Shown here piece after piece: positions 15,093 to 22,859 of a stretch of 64,000 nucleotides of DNA. The position numbers and the translations under genes are program-made. Below the pieces are notes generated by a model. The model was not told the DNA's origin and searched no databases. It worked only from the letters and a program-made list of their open reading frames with translations. The stretch is taken from positions 62,001 to 126,000 of the forward strand of contig JBMNUZ010000001.1 in the NCBI GenBank assembly GCA_050946535.1, read 5' to 3'. Source of the stretch: RUG708 sp050946535. Lineage in GTDB: Bacteria > Bacillota > Clostridia > Peptostreptococcales > Anaerovoracaceae. Every line of letters starts with the position of its first letter. Within the stretch, counting starts at the first letter, position 1.

Positions 15093-17138
15093 ATGGAAGA
15101 CATGAATAAGAACGAAAACAACACGGAAAATTTCGAAAACGACAACCGTGCAGAAAACACTGCTTCCAATGATTCAGGAGCTGATACTCCTGGAGCAGGC
15201 GGTTCCGGAACTGATAATTCCGGAGCTTACAATACTGGAGCTGGCAATTATGAAGCTGGCGCTTCCGGAGCAAACAATTCCGGAACTGATAATTCAGGAG
15301 CTTACAATACTGGAGCTGGCAATTATGGAGCAGGCGGCTCCGGAGTAAGCGATTCCGGAGCTTACAATACGGGAGCTGGCAATTATGAAGCTGGTGCTTC
15401 CGGGACCGATAATTCCGGAGCAGGCAATTCCGGATCTTACAATCCATACGAGGCGGCTTCATCGGAAGCTGCGGAAAGCAGCGCACAGGACGACGGCAGC
15501 GGTGCTGATGTGTCGGGATCCGGTGAAGCAGAAGTAGACTACAGCGTGGCAGCAGGTGCTCAGACCACAGTCGGCTCCGGTTCTTCCGCGGAAGCGGGCG
15601 GAGCGTACGGCGGCAGCGGTTCGGAATCATATACATCCGAATCCGGCGAAAATTCTTCGTATTCGGACGGAACATACGGATACGGCAGCGATGGCAGCCA
15701 GACGGACGGAGAAAGCTATGATGCCGGCAGCACAGGCGGTACATACGGAGAAGGACAGAATTACAACGGCACTGAAGGCGGCGGCTACAGCGGATACAAC
15801 GACGGCTACGGCAATCAACAGTACAACGGTGGATATTATTATAACAACGGTTACGGAACAGGCGCCGGCGGGCAGTTCGCTCAGGCTCAGCGGCCACCTG
15901 CGAAGAAGAAAAAGGGTACCGCTAAGAAGGTTCTCCTGGCAATTCTCATTATAGCCCTCTGCGGATGTGCTGGATACGGCGGATCGACTCTGGCGAACCA
16001 AAAGGCTTCGAGCAGCCAGGAATCGACGAACGTCAACATTTCAGGCGATGTGAGCAGTCTCGACGCTGGCTCGGCGATCGCTGAGAAGGTAATGCCCTCG
16101 GTAGTAGGAATCAGCACAACCGAACAAACTCAGATACAGTCGATGTTCGGAACTCAGAGCGGTACGGTAGAGGGTGTCGGAACCGGCATAATCGTTTCGA
16201 GCGACGGCTACATCCTCACCAATTCTCACGTTATAAGCGACGGAGAAGTTGATACTATTACTGTCGACCTTTACGACGGCAATACATACAGCGGAGACGT
16301 GCTCTGGTACGATTCGAGCCTCGATCTTGCGATAGTAAAGATCGATGCCACAGGCCTCACGGCAGCGGATCTCGGAGACTCTGACGACGTTCAGATCGGC
16401 GACTACGCTCTTGCAATCGGCAATCCGCTCGGACTCAACTACGAGAGATCAGTTACGTCAGGAATAATCAGCGGACTTAACAGAACGATAACCGCGACCG
16501 ACGAGACGACGAATCAGACTAACACCATGACAGGCCTGATCCAGACCGATGCAGCCATCAACTCCGGAAACAGCGGCGGTCCGCTCGTCAACAGCTCAGG
16601 TGAGGTTATAGGCATCAATACAGCCAAGGCTTCGTCGTCCGAGGGCCTCGGATTCGCGATTCCTATCAACACTGCTGTTCCTATCATCAAGCAGATACAG
16701 GAAAATGGCACTTACACGGCTTCTTACATAGGCATTTCAGGCGTTGACCTCTCGACGATAATGGAAAACTATCAGACAAACTTCAACGCTGACGAAGGTG
16801 TTTATATAGCTCAGGTATTCACCGATTCACCTGCATCTGATGCAGGCCTTAAGGAAGGCGACATTATAACGAAGCTCAACGATACAGATATAAGCGGCAT
16901 GAGTGCTCTCAAGACAGAGCTCGTCAATTACAGTCCGGGAGATGAAATCACGCTCACGATTGAAAGAGACAAACAGACAATGACCGTTAAACTCACGCTC
17001 GGAAGCGAGTCAGATGCAAATAATACGCTTCAGTCGGGAAGCAGCAGCTCGGACTCATCGGGACAGAGCAGCCAGGGATCAAGCAGCGGACAGTCGCAGT
17101 CGGGTCTCGGCAGCCTGTTCAACAGCTACACGAATTAA
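15093..17138 (+). CDS. htrA: HtrA/DegP-like membrane serine protease
   Basis: A 681-residue member of the HtrA (YycK) family. Residues 1 to about 270 are an unusual low-complexity Gly/Ser/Asn/Ala/Tyr-rich segment, beginning with a five-residue tandem repeat. One transmembrane helix follows at about 278-300 (KKVLLAILIIALCGCAGYGG) after a basic PPAKKKKG stretch. The extracytoplasmic protease domain has the His of TNSHVI, the Asp of SSLDLAIVKI and the Ser of NSGNSGGPL. One PDZ domain follows (YIAQVFTDSPASDAGLKEGDIITKL), then a Ser/Gly-rich tail. It degrades or refolds damaged exported proteins. Start ATG 15093 is behind GGGGTGA; the open frame reaches 15042 but would overlap walJ. Confidence 0.93.
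   Translation: MEDMNKNENNTENFENDNRAENTASNDSGADTPGAGGSGTDNSGAYNTGAGNYEAGASGANNSGTDNSGAYNTGAGNYGAGGSGVSDSGAYNTGAGNYEAGASGTDNSGAGNSGSYNPYEAASSEAAESSAQDDGSGADVSGSGEAEVDYSVAAGAQTTVGSGSSAEAGGAYGGSGSESYTSESGENSSYSDGTYGYGSDGSQTDGESYDAGSTGGTYGEGQNYNGTEGGGYSGYNDGYGNQQYNGGYYYNNGYGTGAGGQFAQAQRPPAKKKKGTAKKVLLAILIIALCGCAGYGGSTLANQKASSSQESTNVNISGDVSSLDAGSAIAEKVMPSVVGISTTEQTQIQSMFGTQSGTVEGVGTGIIVSSDGYILTNSHVISDGEVDTITVDLYDGNTYSGDVLWYDSSLDLAIVKIDATGLTAADLGDSDDVQIGDYALAIGNPLGLNYERSVTSGIISGLNRTITATDETTNQTNTMTGLIQTDAAINSGNSGGPLVNSSGEVIGINTAKASSSEGLGFAIPINTAVPIIKQIQENGTYTASYIGISGVDLSTIMENYQTNFNADEGVYIAQVFTDSPASDAGLKEGDIITKLNDTDISGMSALKTELVNYSPGDEITLTIERDKQTMTVKLTLGSESDANNTLQSGSSSSDSSGQSSQGSSSGQSQSGLGSLFNSYTN
15190..15450 (+). 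repeat. 15-base coding tandem repeat in htrA
   Basis: The DNA repeats a 15-base unit encoding five residues. In order the protein reads GAGGS GTDNS GAYNT GAGNY EAGAS GANNS GTDNS GAYNT GAGNY and so on, about 17 units. A higher-order block of about 60-75 bases (GAYNT GAGNY xAGxS) recurs three times. It lies before the membrane helix, thus probably in the cytoplasm. Confidence 0.8.
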
Positions 17139-17183
17139 TCATTTAAAACAATAACAGCTGAACAGTTGACTGACTGTTCAGAT

Positions 17184-17225
17184 ATGCCGTACCATAACAT
17201 AAAAATATGGTACGGCATTTTTTAA
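17184..17225 (+). terminator. Terminator after htrA
   Basis: ATGCCGTACCATA pairs perfectly with TATGGTACGGCAT around a short A-rich loop, followed by TTTTTTT. It separates htrA from rlmH. Confidence 0.92.
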
Positions 17226-17254
17226 CAGTGAATCGAGTTTAACAGTGAATTGAG
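17221..17254 (+). repeat. 17-base direct repeat before rlmH
   Basis: TTTAACAGTGAATCGAG and TTTAACAGTGAATTGAG stand head to tail with one mismatch. The second copy supplies part of the rlmH ribosome binding site (TTGAGGA). It looks like a recent tandem duplication. Confidence 0.8.
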
Positions 17255-17259
17255 GACGT

Positions 17260-17739
17260 ATGAATATAGAGATAATATGCATCGGGAAACTGAAGGAGAA
17301 ATACTGGAAGGATGCGAGCAGCGAATACGCAAAGCGCCTCGGGAGATTCTGCAGATTCAGGATAACAGAGCTAAAGGAATCGAGGCTTCCTGAAAACGCG
17401 TCTCCTGCGGACGAGGAGATGGTAAAGGAAAAAGAAGGAAAAGAAATCCTGAAAGCATTGAAAAATCAGCAATACGTGGTAGCGCTCGATATCAGGGGAA
17501 AGGAAATGGATTCGGAAAAGCTCGCCGCACGTCTGGACAAGCTCATGACAGACGGCGTGAGCGACGTGGCATTTATTATCGGAGGCAGTCTCGGCCTTTC
17601 GCCGGAAGTGCTTTCGAGAGCCGATTACCGTCTGTCATTTTCTCCGATGACGTTTCCGCACCAGCTGATGAGGATCATTCTTCAGGAGCAGATCTACCGC
17701 TGCTTTAAAATAATACACAACGAAACTTATCACAAATAG
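17260..17739 (+). CDS. rlmH: 23S rRNA (pseudouridine1915-N3)-methyltransferase RlmH
   Basis: RlmH (159 aa, the family's normal length) is a SPOUT methyltransferase that methylates pseudouridine 1915 in helix 69 of 23S rRNA, using S-adenosylmethionine on the 70S ribosome. Diagnostic text: MNIEIICIGKLKEKYWKDASSEYAKRL at the start, FIIGGSLGLSPEVLSRADYRLSFSPMTFPHQLMRIILQEQIYRCFKI in the trefoil-knot cofactor site, and the C-terminal YH. It closes the wal-type gene order walJ-htrA-rlmH known from Bacillota. GAGGA lies 5 bases before the ATG. Confidence 0.96.
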   Translation: MNIEIICIGKLKEKYWKDASSEYAKRLGRFCRFRITELKESRLPENASPADEEMVKEKEGKEILKALKNQQYVVALDIRGKEMDSEKLAARLDKLMTDGVSDVAFIIGGSLGLSPEVLSRADYRLSFSPMTFPHQLMRIILQEQIYRCFKIIHNETYHK

Positions 17740-17844
17740 AAAAAACACATATTATAAATGGAATGCTGATAAAATACTTTATACTTTCTTGCTTCCGGAG
17801 CCAGAATCATTGAAAGCGGAAACAAACTGTGATATTCTTTCATG

Positions 17845-17965
17845 ATAAATATGCAGCCAGCATAGTTATAAATATGCAGCAGGCAAAGTCATGAAAATGC
17901 AATTGGCAAAAGCATAATAAATATGCAGTTGGCAAAGGCCTGAAGATGCAGCAATCAAAGACAGA
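17845..17965 (+). repeat. Short degenerate repeat before pgeF
   Basis: ATAAATATGCAGCAGGCAAAG recurs four to five times with changes (ATGCAGCCAGCATAG, ATGCAGCAGGCAAAG, ATGCAATTGGCAAAAG, ATGCAGTTGGCAAAG, ATGCAGCAATCAAAG) at spacings of about 22-30 bases, immediately upstream of the pgeF ribosome binding site. Confidence 0.6.
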
Positions 17966-17975
17966 AGGGGTAAAA

Positions 17976-18803
17976 ATGAAACAGGATAGATACGGCAGCA
18001 TGAAGGTTGAAACGGATCTGCCGCTGCTTGTTTTCCCGTCGATTGAAAATACAGGTATTGTAAAACACGGATTTACGACAAGATACGGCGGAGTGAGCGA
18101 GGGTATCTTCAAATCGCTCAACCTCAGCTTTACCAGAGGCGACAGGGAAGAAGACGTCAGGGAGAACTTCAGACGCGTGGCAGAAGCTCTCGGCACCGAA
18201 CCCGGCCGGTTTGTATTTACGGATCAGACTCATACTACAAATGTAAGACGCGTATATGAAGAAGATGCCGGAAGAGGACTTACGAAAGAGATGAACTATA
18301 CAGATATAGACGGTCTTGTGACGAATGTTCCGGGACTTGTGCTGAGCGCATTTTTTGCCGACTGCGTACCTCTGTATTTCGTCGATCCGGTCAACAGAGC
18401 CATAGGGCTCAGCCATTCGGGATGGCGCGGAACGGCAGGACGTATGGGAGCGGTTACAGTCGAAAAGATGAACAGCGAGTTCGGTTCGAAACCTGAAGAT
18501 CTCATATGTGCAATAGGTCCGTGCATATGCAAAGACTGTTACGAGATAAGCCGCGATGTGGCAGACGTGTTTGCAGAAGAATTTTCAGGACATGAAGATG
18601 AAATCCTGAGAGACGATCACAACGGCAAGTTCCATCTGGATCTTAACAGAGCAAACGAAATAGTTCTGGAGGATGCAGGTGTGCTTCCGGAGCATGTCTC
18701 GATTTCGCAGATATGCACGTGCTGCAATTCAGACATGCTCTTTTCACACCGGGCAACAGGCGGAAAAAGAGGCAATCTTGGAGCTTTCATGGCTTTAATG
18801 TGA
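17976..18803 (+). CDS. pgeF: Peptidoglycan editing factor PgeF (YfiH/laccase-domain family)
   Basis: This 275-residue protein belongs to the YfiH/PgeF family, which removes wrongly incorporated residues from peptidoglycan precursors and also shows purine-nucleoside phosphorylase activity in several bacteria. Family blocks: HGFTTRYGGVSEG, DQTHTTNV, DIDGLVTN, FADCVPLYFVDP, LSHSGWRGTAGRMG, IGPCICKDCYEI and the C-terminal CTCCNSDMLFSHRATGGKRGN. The zinc-binding Cys and His residues within these blocks are present. ATG 17976 is chosen because AAGGGGT lies 5 bases upstream; an in-frame ATG at 17946 has none. The next gene starts 50 bases downstream. Confidence 0.94.
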   Translation: MKQDRYGSMKVETDLPLLVFPSIENTGIVKHGFTTRYGGVSEGIFKSLNLSFTRGDREEDVRENFRRVAEALGTEPGRFVFTDQTHTTNVRRVYEEDAGRGLTKEMNYTDIDGLVTNVPGLVLSAFFADCVPLYFVDPVNRAIGLSHSGWRGTAGRMGAVTVEKMNSEFGSKPEDLICAIGPCICKDCYEISRDVADVFAEEFSGHEDEILRDDHNGKFHLDLNRANEIVLEDAGVLPEHVSISQICTCCNSDMLFSHRATGGKRGNLGAFMALM

Positions 18804-18853
18804 TTGTATTCCACCAACTGGTGGTAAATGATATTCGTGAGGAGGTGTGGCAG

Positions 18854-19384
18854 ATGTACAGAGATATGGCCTATACCAGTCTTGCCAGGGTAAATCCTGA
18901 GTTTATAGAAAGGCTCAGCAAAACGGGCAGACTGGACAATTTCCTTGACACACTCAGTGAATTTGCAGCAGACGCTCACTTTGAGATCGAAAGACAGATA
19001 CTCGAACAGTATAAAGCCAGTGATGAATACAGGAAGAATATAAACAATCCGAAGATGATCAGCTATGTCGTGAACTCAATCGACAGGAGCGTGATCGACA
19101 TGATTCCGGATCTTATAGATCAGGCGCTCACTCCTGGAAGCGACATCATGGAAGAACTCGAAAAAGAGGAAGACGATTACGAGGAGTTCCAGAGGAGATG
19201 CAACAAGCTTTTCCTGTCGCGGGACGAAGACGATGATGAAGACGACGAGGACGAAACCGAAGGTCCTGTGCTCGTTGCCGATCTTGAAGAATACCTGCGG
19301 AGGGAAATGAAGCGCAATACGATTCCGGCCGAGGAAGTAGCGGCCGGCTCCGGGAAAGACAAAAGTGACGACGATGACGAGTAG
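18854..19384 (+). CDS. Hypothetical protein with acidic C-terminus
   Basis: I do not recognise this 176-residue protein. It begins MYRDMAYTSLARVNPEFIERLSKTGRLDNFLDTL and is mostly helical-looking and charged, with no membrane segment or signal peptide. A run of Asp/Glu (RDEDDDEDDEDET) lies at about 120-135, and it ends in another acidic tail. The ATG is behind a strong GAGGAGGTG, whereas the same frame is open upstream into pgeF without a signal. It sits 50 bases after pgeF and may be cotranscribed with it. Confidence 0.75.
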   Translation: MYRDMAYTSLARVNPEFIERLSKTGRLDNFLDTLSEFAADAHFEIERQILEQYKASDEYRKNINNPKMISYVVNSIDRSVIDMIPDLIDQALTPGSDIMEELEKEEDDYEEFQRRCNKLFLSRDEDDDEDDEDETEGPVLVADLEEYLRREMKRNTIPAEEVAAGSGKDKSDDDDE

Positions 19385-19557
19385 ACAATGCCGGACGGGC
19401 AGAATGCCGCAGACATCAGCTCGCGCGGTTCCGCCGCGCAGTCTGATGCCGGCGTGACTGTGTGTTACATTGTGGAAAATCATCCTGGTTTGTTATATAA
19501 TAAAGATTAAAGTTGATGACAACAAAAATTGAAAAATTCATTATATGAGGGATTCAA

Positions 19558-19941
19558 ATGAGCACAATCAGAGAAGAAGATATGCCTTATGATTTCGAGA
19601 CATTAAAGGAAACAAAACATATCAGAAGAAGCGTTTACGACCTTCAGCCGATAACACTCGACGAAGAATATCCTGAGGGCAAAATGCCGGATGATCTGAA
19701 GCCTTTCCATTACTGCTTCGCAAGAGAAGGTCACGTAATAATGATCATTCCTAAGAATTATCTTCAGGAAGCGCTCGACGAGAACGATCTGGATGCATAT
19801 GAAATCGCTATTCCTGTAAAATATGTACTTGAAAAGGGATATAAGCATGTTGAGGGACACGAAGACTACATCGTAGGAAACTTTGACTACGATCCTGAAA
19901 TCCAGAAGGTAGATGTCCCGCCAGAATATTACGAATATTAA
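19558..19941 (+). CDS. Hypothetical acidic protein
   Basis: I do not recognise this 127-residue soluble protein. It starts MSTIREEDMPYDFETLKETKHIRRSVYDLQP and ends DPEIQKVDVPPEYYEY. It is acidic and tyrosine-rich, with no signal peptide, membrane helix or cysteine cluster. GAGGGATTCAAATG provides the ribosome binding site, and a TATAAT-like box lies at 19496-19501. The next gene, an ArsR-type regulator, starts 67 bases downstream and may be cotranscribed. Confidence 0.7.
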   Translation: MSTIREEDMPYDFETLKETKHIRRSVYDLQPITLDEEYPEGKMPDDLKPFHYCFAREGHVIMIIPKNYLQEALDENDLDAYEIAIPVKYVLEKGYKHVEGHEDYIVGNFDYDPEIQKVDVPPEYYEY

Positions 19942-20008
19942 GCGCAGGATGAAAGACCATTCTGCACATGCGATTTTTGTGTATTTGCAGCTATTATTTG
20001 GAGTGGTC

Positions 20009-20332
20009 ATGAGATTACGAAAAGAAAACGACGATCTGCAGGATGAAGATATACTGCTCATCGCAAATGTTTCAGACGCGCTTGCCCATCCGGCGCGTGT
20101 AAAGATTTTCAGATTTATAATGCACAGGAATATCGAGAGAATTCCTGTATGCAATAAAGATGTTGTTGCAGAATTCGACTATTCGCAGGCGACTATTTCA
20201 CAGCACATAAAAAGACTTATAAAATCAGATCTTGTGCAGGTGTACAAAAAGGACAGGTTTTCATATTACTTCGCAAATGTCGGTCTGCTTGGCAAATATT
20301 TCAAGGCTATCAATAAACTTGATGAAAACTGA
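20009..20332 (+). CDS. ArsR-family transcriptional regulator
   Basis: A 107-residue winged-helix protein. LIANVSDALAHPARVKIFRFIM at the start and VVAEFDYSQATISQHIKRLIKSDLVQVYKKDRFSYYFAN (recognition helix plus wing) are the ArsR/SmtB signature. The typical metal-binding ELCVCDL helix is not present: the equivalent position reads VCNKDVV, so a metal sensor role is uncertain. ATG 20009 follows TTGGAGTGG; an upstream open frame to 19913 overlaps the previous gene. Its targets cannot be read from sequence. Confidence 0.82.
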   Translation: MRLRKENDDLQDEDILLIANVSDALAHPARVKIFRFIMHRNIERIPVCNKDVVAEFDYSQATISQHIKRLIKSDLVQVYKKDRFSYYFANVGLLGKYFKAINKLDEN

Positions 20333-20432
20333 TACGCGGAACATATGCAGAATGTTCTGCTGGACAGGAGCCCGTTAGTTTCATTCATTATTGTTTTTTA
20401 ATAATAAATCAGGGAAAGCAGGAGGCTGTCAC

Positions 20433-20624
20433 ATGAAACTGGAAGATTTAACTCCGGAAGAGCGTGAGCTGCTGAAGAAAAAGTTCGCACAGTTCCACAG
20501 ACTTCCAAAAGAAACTAACAACGTATGTCCTAATTACTATAATCCGTATCACGATCCGAGGAACTGTCCGGGATCATGCAGATACTGCATGTGGGACGGA
20601 GTTCTGAGGGAAGAAGGGCTCTAA
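20433..20624 (+). CDS. Small four-cysteine protein
   Basis: A 63-residue protein with a strong ribosome binding site (AGGAGG, 7 bases). The N-terminal half is a charged helix (LTPEERELLKKKFAQFHRLPK). The C-terminal half has four cysteines in NVCPNYYNPYHDPRNCPGSCRYCMW, that is, C-x12-C-x3-C-x2-C, suggesting bound zinc or an iron-sulfur cluster. I know no family for it. It is followed directly by a terminator and preceded by the ArsR regulator, so it may form a small unit with it. Confidence 0.72.
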   Translation: MKLEDLTPEERELLKKKFAQFHRLPKETNNVCPNYYNPYHDPRNCPGSCRYCMWDGVLREEGL

Positions 20625-20663
20625 ACAACAGTCAGGAATGAATTATTCCGCGCAACAGCAAAT

Positions 20664-20696
20664 GCCGCTGTGGTTTTCCGCAGCGGCTTTTTATTT
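20664..20696 (+). terminator. Terminator after the small cysteine protein
   Basis: GCCGCTG-TGGTTTTCCG-CAGCGGC is followed by TTTTTATTTT. The minus-strand panE begins to terminate just beyond, so it may act in both directions. Confidence 0.88.
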
Positions 20697-20749
20697 TGCA
20701 TGATGCCGTTTATATAGTTGATGTCGTTGATGTTGTGCCTGAAACCGGA

Positions 20750-21679
20750 TCAGTACGGGAAACGCGTTTCGACTTCCTCGACGACGGCGCGGTTCAGGGG
20801 TGCGTCGGTGCCTGCCGATTCAGCCATGGAAACTATTGCGCCGTTGATCGTGCGTATTTCGGTCGGCCTGTGGCGGCGGACATCTGCGAGCATCGAGCAG
20901 ATGTTGCTGCCCGTAAGTTCTGCGACATGCTGAGCGTCCGCGAATATTTTCTCAGGGTCGTACGAACGGCCGAGCGTATTTACCGTATTTACGGCTTCGT
21001 ACACCAGCTGGCGCGACCGCCTGTTCATTTCCGGGTCTTCCGCAATGTATCTGTTCGGCTTGCCGTTCAGCGCGCAAAGCGCGTTTATAGCCGTATTGAC
21101 AAACAGCTTGCGGAATATGGCGTCGAATACGTCGCCGGAGATAACTGTTTCAAAACCGGCGTTGCGAAGGATGCTGGCCGTGGTCTCGAGACGGTTCTGC
21201 GCGCTTTTGCTTCCAGGATCGAGAGCGCCTATGGTCGTCACTCCGCTTCCAGCATGCACGATCTCACCGTCGTCGCGGATGTTCATGCCGTGGGACGTGG
21301 TCCCGAGCAGAATCTGCGATTTGTCCGCAGCCTCCAGAAGAGGCACATGGTTTCCGTATCCGTTCTGAAGCGTGAGAACTGTGGTATCGCTGCCGAAGAT
21401 TTCAGGGTGTCCCTTAACTGCATCTGCTGTCGAGTACGATTTTACGAGAACTATTACGAGATCGGCAGGCTTTTCGCCCGATGTACAGGTCACTGCACGC
21501 AGGTTTTCTGTATGTGTCAGCGTCCCGTCTTTTTCGTGGATGGTTATTCCTTTCTGGTTGATGCAGTCGGTATGTTCCTGGGAATATGTGATGCAGAGCA
21601 CTTCGTTGGACGGGTCAGCCGCCAGCGAAGAGGCAAAAAGAGACCCTATAGCTCCTGTTCCGAGAATTGATATCTTCAT
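20750..21679 (-). CDS. panE: 2-dehydropantoate 2-reductase (ketopantoate reductase family)
   Basis: A 309-residue NADPH-dependent reductase of the PanE/ApbA family, which makes pantoate for coenzyme A. The start MKISILGTGAIGSLFASSLA is the Rossmann nucleotide-binding loop; LVIVLVKSYSTADAV, TLQNGYGN and the C-terminal domain with KLFVNTAINALCALNGKPN follow in family order, including the expected Lys. ATG 21679 has AGGAGG 11 bases upstream on its own strand; the frame is open to 21775 without a signal. No other pantothenate genes are nearby, so a different 2-ketoacid substrate is possible. Confidence 0.9.
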   Translation of the reverse strand: MKISILGTGAIGSLFASSLAADPSNEVLCITYSQEHTDCINQKGITIHEKDGTLTHTENLRAVTCTSGEKPADLVIVLVKSYSTADAVKGHPEIFGSDTTVLTLQNGYGNHVPLLEAADKSQILLGTTSHGMNIRDDGEIVHAGSGVTTIGALDPGSKSAQNRLETTASILRNAGFETVISGDVFDAIFRKLFVNTAINALCALNGKPNRYIAEDPEMNRRSRQLVYEAVNTVNTLGRSYDPEKIFADAQHVAELTGSNICSMLADVRRHRPTEIRTINGAIVSMAESAGTDAPLNRAVVEEVETRFPY

Positions 21680-21883
21680 ATCTGTCGATCCTCCTGTATA
21701 TCTGATCAGAATGCGATCTATAATTCCGGTATGGGATTTATTAACTGATATAACAACAGAATAGCACACAATCATTGACTCTTCAATTATGTGGTATTAA
21801 GCTTTCAACAGGCGTGACGGCGGCAGCAGCGGGACATCCGGCAGGCCGCCTGGCCGGCTGATTATCAGATTCGGAGTATTTAC

Positions 21884-22672
21884 ATGGATAAAAGAAAAGA
21901 AGAAAAGATGCTGATGGCGCGCGTGCAGGATCTGATGAGTGAGTGCGAGAACAAATATATGATCACTCATACGGATTTTCTCGATCTTCATCAGAGAAGC
22001 CTCGCGGAGGCGGTGATACGCGATGCCGGATTCAAAAGATACGGATTCTACGGCGGATACGATGACGCCGAGCGTGTTATTGCGGTATTTCTGCCTGAAT
22101 ATATAGATGCCGGAAGTCCGGCCGGATATTTCCGCAGTGAACCGGACGAGGATCCGCTGACCGTGCTCCGCATGACTCATGCCAGAGGCGGAAGGCCGCT
22201 TACGCACAGAGATTATCTGGGAGCGCTCATGGGGCTCAGCATAAAGCGCGAGGTTACAGGAGACATACTCGTCACGGACGACAGCGCCGACGTAATAGTT
22301 TTGCGTGAGATAGCCGATTTTATAGAGATGAACATGACGCACGCGGGACGGAGCAGCCTTTCGATAGAGCAGGTGCCGGTAGCGGAGCTTAAGATTCCGG
22401 AACAGAGAGTGAAGGAAAACAACGCGAGTGTGGCATCGCTCAGGCTCGACAACGTGCTGTCCGCAGCGTTCGGGATTTCGAGAAGCAGCGCGTCGGAGGC
22501 GATAAAAAGCGGACTCGTATTCGTAGACAACATCGAAATGACCAAGCCTGATTCGCAAATCGAGGAAGGAGCGAAAATCGTCCTGCGCCACAAGGGAAAA
22601 GCCGTGCTGAGCGAAGTGGGCAGAACTACTTCTAAAAACAGGATTCACGTAAAAATACTGAGATACGTTTAA
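21884..22672 (+). CDS. ylmH: S4-domain RNA-binding protein YlmH
   Basis: A 262-residue protein of the YlmH family. The N-terminal domain reads THTDFLDLHQRSLAEAVIRDAGFKRYGFYGGYDDAERVIAVFLP; the middle RPLTHRDYLGALMGLSIKREVTGDIL is diagnostic; the C-terminal S4 RNA-binding domain occupies about residues 185-245 (SLRLDNVLSAAFGISRSSASEAIKSGLVFVD). YlmH is implicated in ribosome-associated quality control and cell division in Bacillota. It is usually next to ftsZ-region genes (sepF, divIVA), which are not present here. The ribosome binding site is weak (CGGAG, 10 bases). Confidence 0.92.
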   Translation: MDKRKEEKMLMARVQDLMSECENKYMITHTDFLDLHQRSLAEAVIRDAGFKRYGFYGGYDDAERVIAVFLPEYIDAGSPAGYFRSEPDEDPLTVLRMTHARGGRPLTHRDYLGALMGLSIKREVTGDILVTDDSADVIVLREIADFIEMNMTHAGRSSLSIEQVPVAELKIPEQRVKENNASVASLRLDNVLSAAFGISRSSASEAIKSGLVFVDNIEMTKPDSQIEEGAKIVLRHKGKAVLSEVGRTTSKNRIHVKILRYV

Positions 22673-22762
22673 AAACTGGGATGACGGCTAATGTGGCGGC
22701 CAGGGAATGAAACCGGGAAAGCACCGGTTCGCGGCAAATAACAAAAGAAAGATAACAAAAGT

Positions 22763-22795
22763 GGCGTGCCGGATTCATCCGGCACGCCGTTTTTT
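22763..22795 (+). terminator. Terminator after ylmH
   Basis: GGCGTGCCGG pairs with CCGGCACGCC around ATTCAT, followed by TTTTTT. It lies between the convergent ylmH and ppaC genes. Confidence 0.92.
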
Positions 22796-22859
22796 CGTGA
22801 TGCCACGTGATGCCAGCGCTTCAAGAGATTGAAACGGCAGGTTTTAAGTTCTAAATATC

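Noticed and set aside
15091..15897. Minus-strand open frame of 268 codons opposite htrA
   Set aside because: It is an artefact of the 15-base repeat and low-complexity coding DNA of htrA, giving Arg/Cys/Leu-rich text.
20696..21670. Plus-strand open frame of 324 codons opposite panE
   Set aside because: It is the antisense shadow of a clear PanE-family gene on the minus strand, with arginine/cysteine-rich text that resembles no protein.
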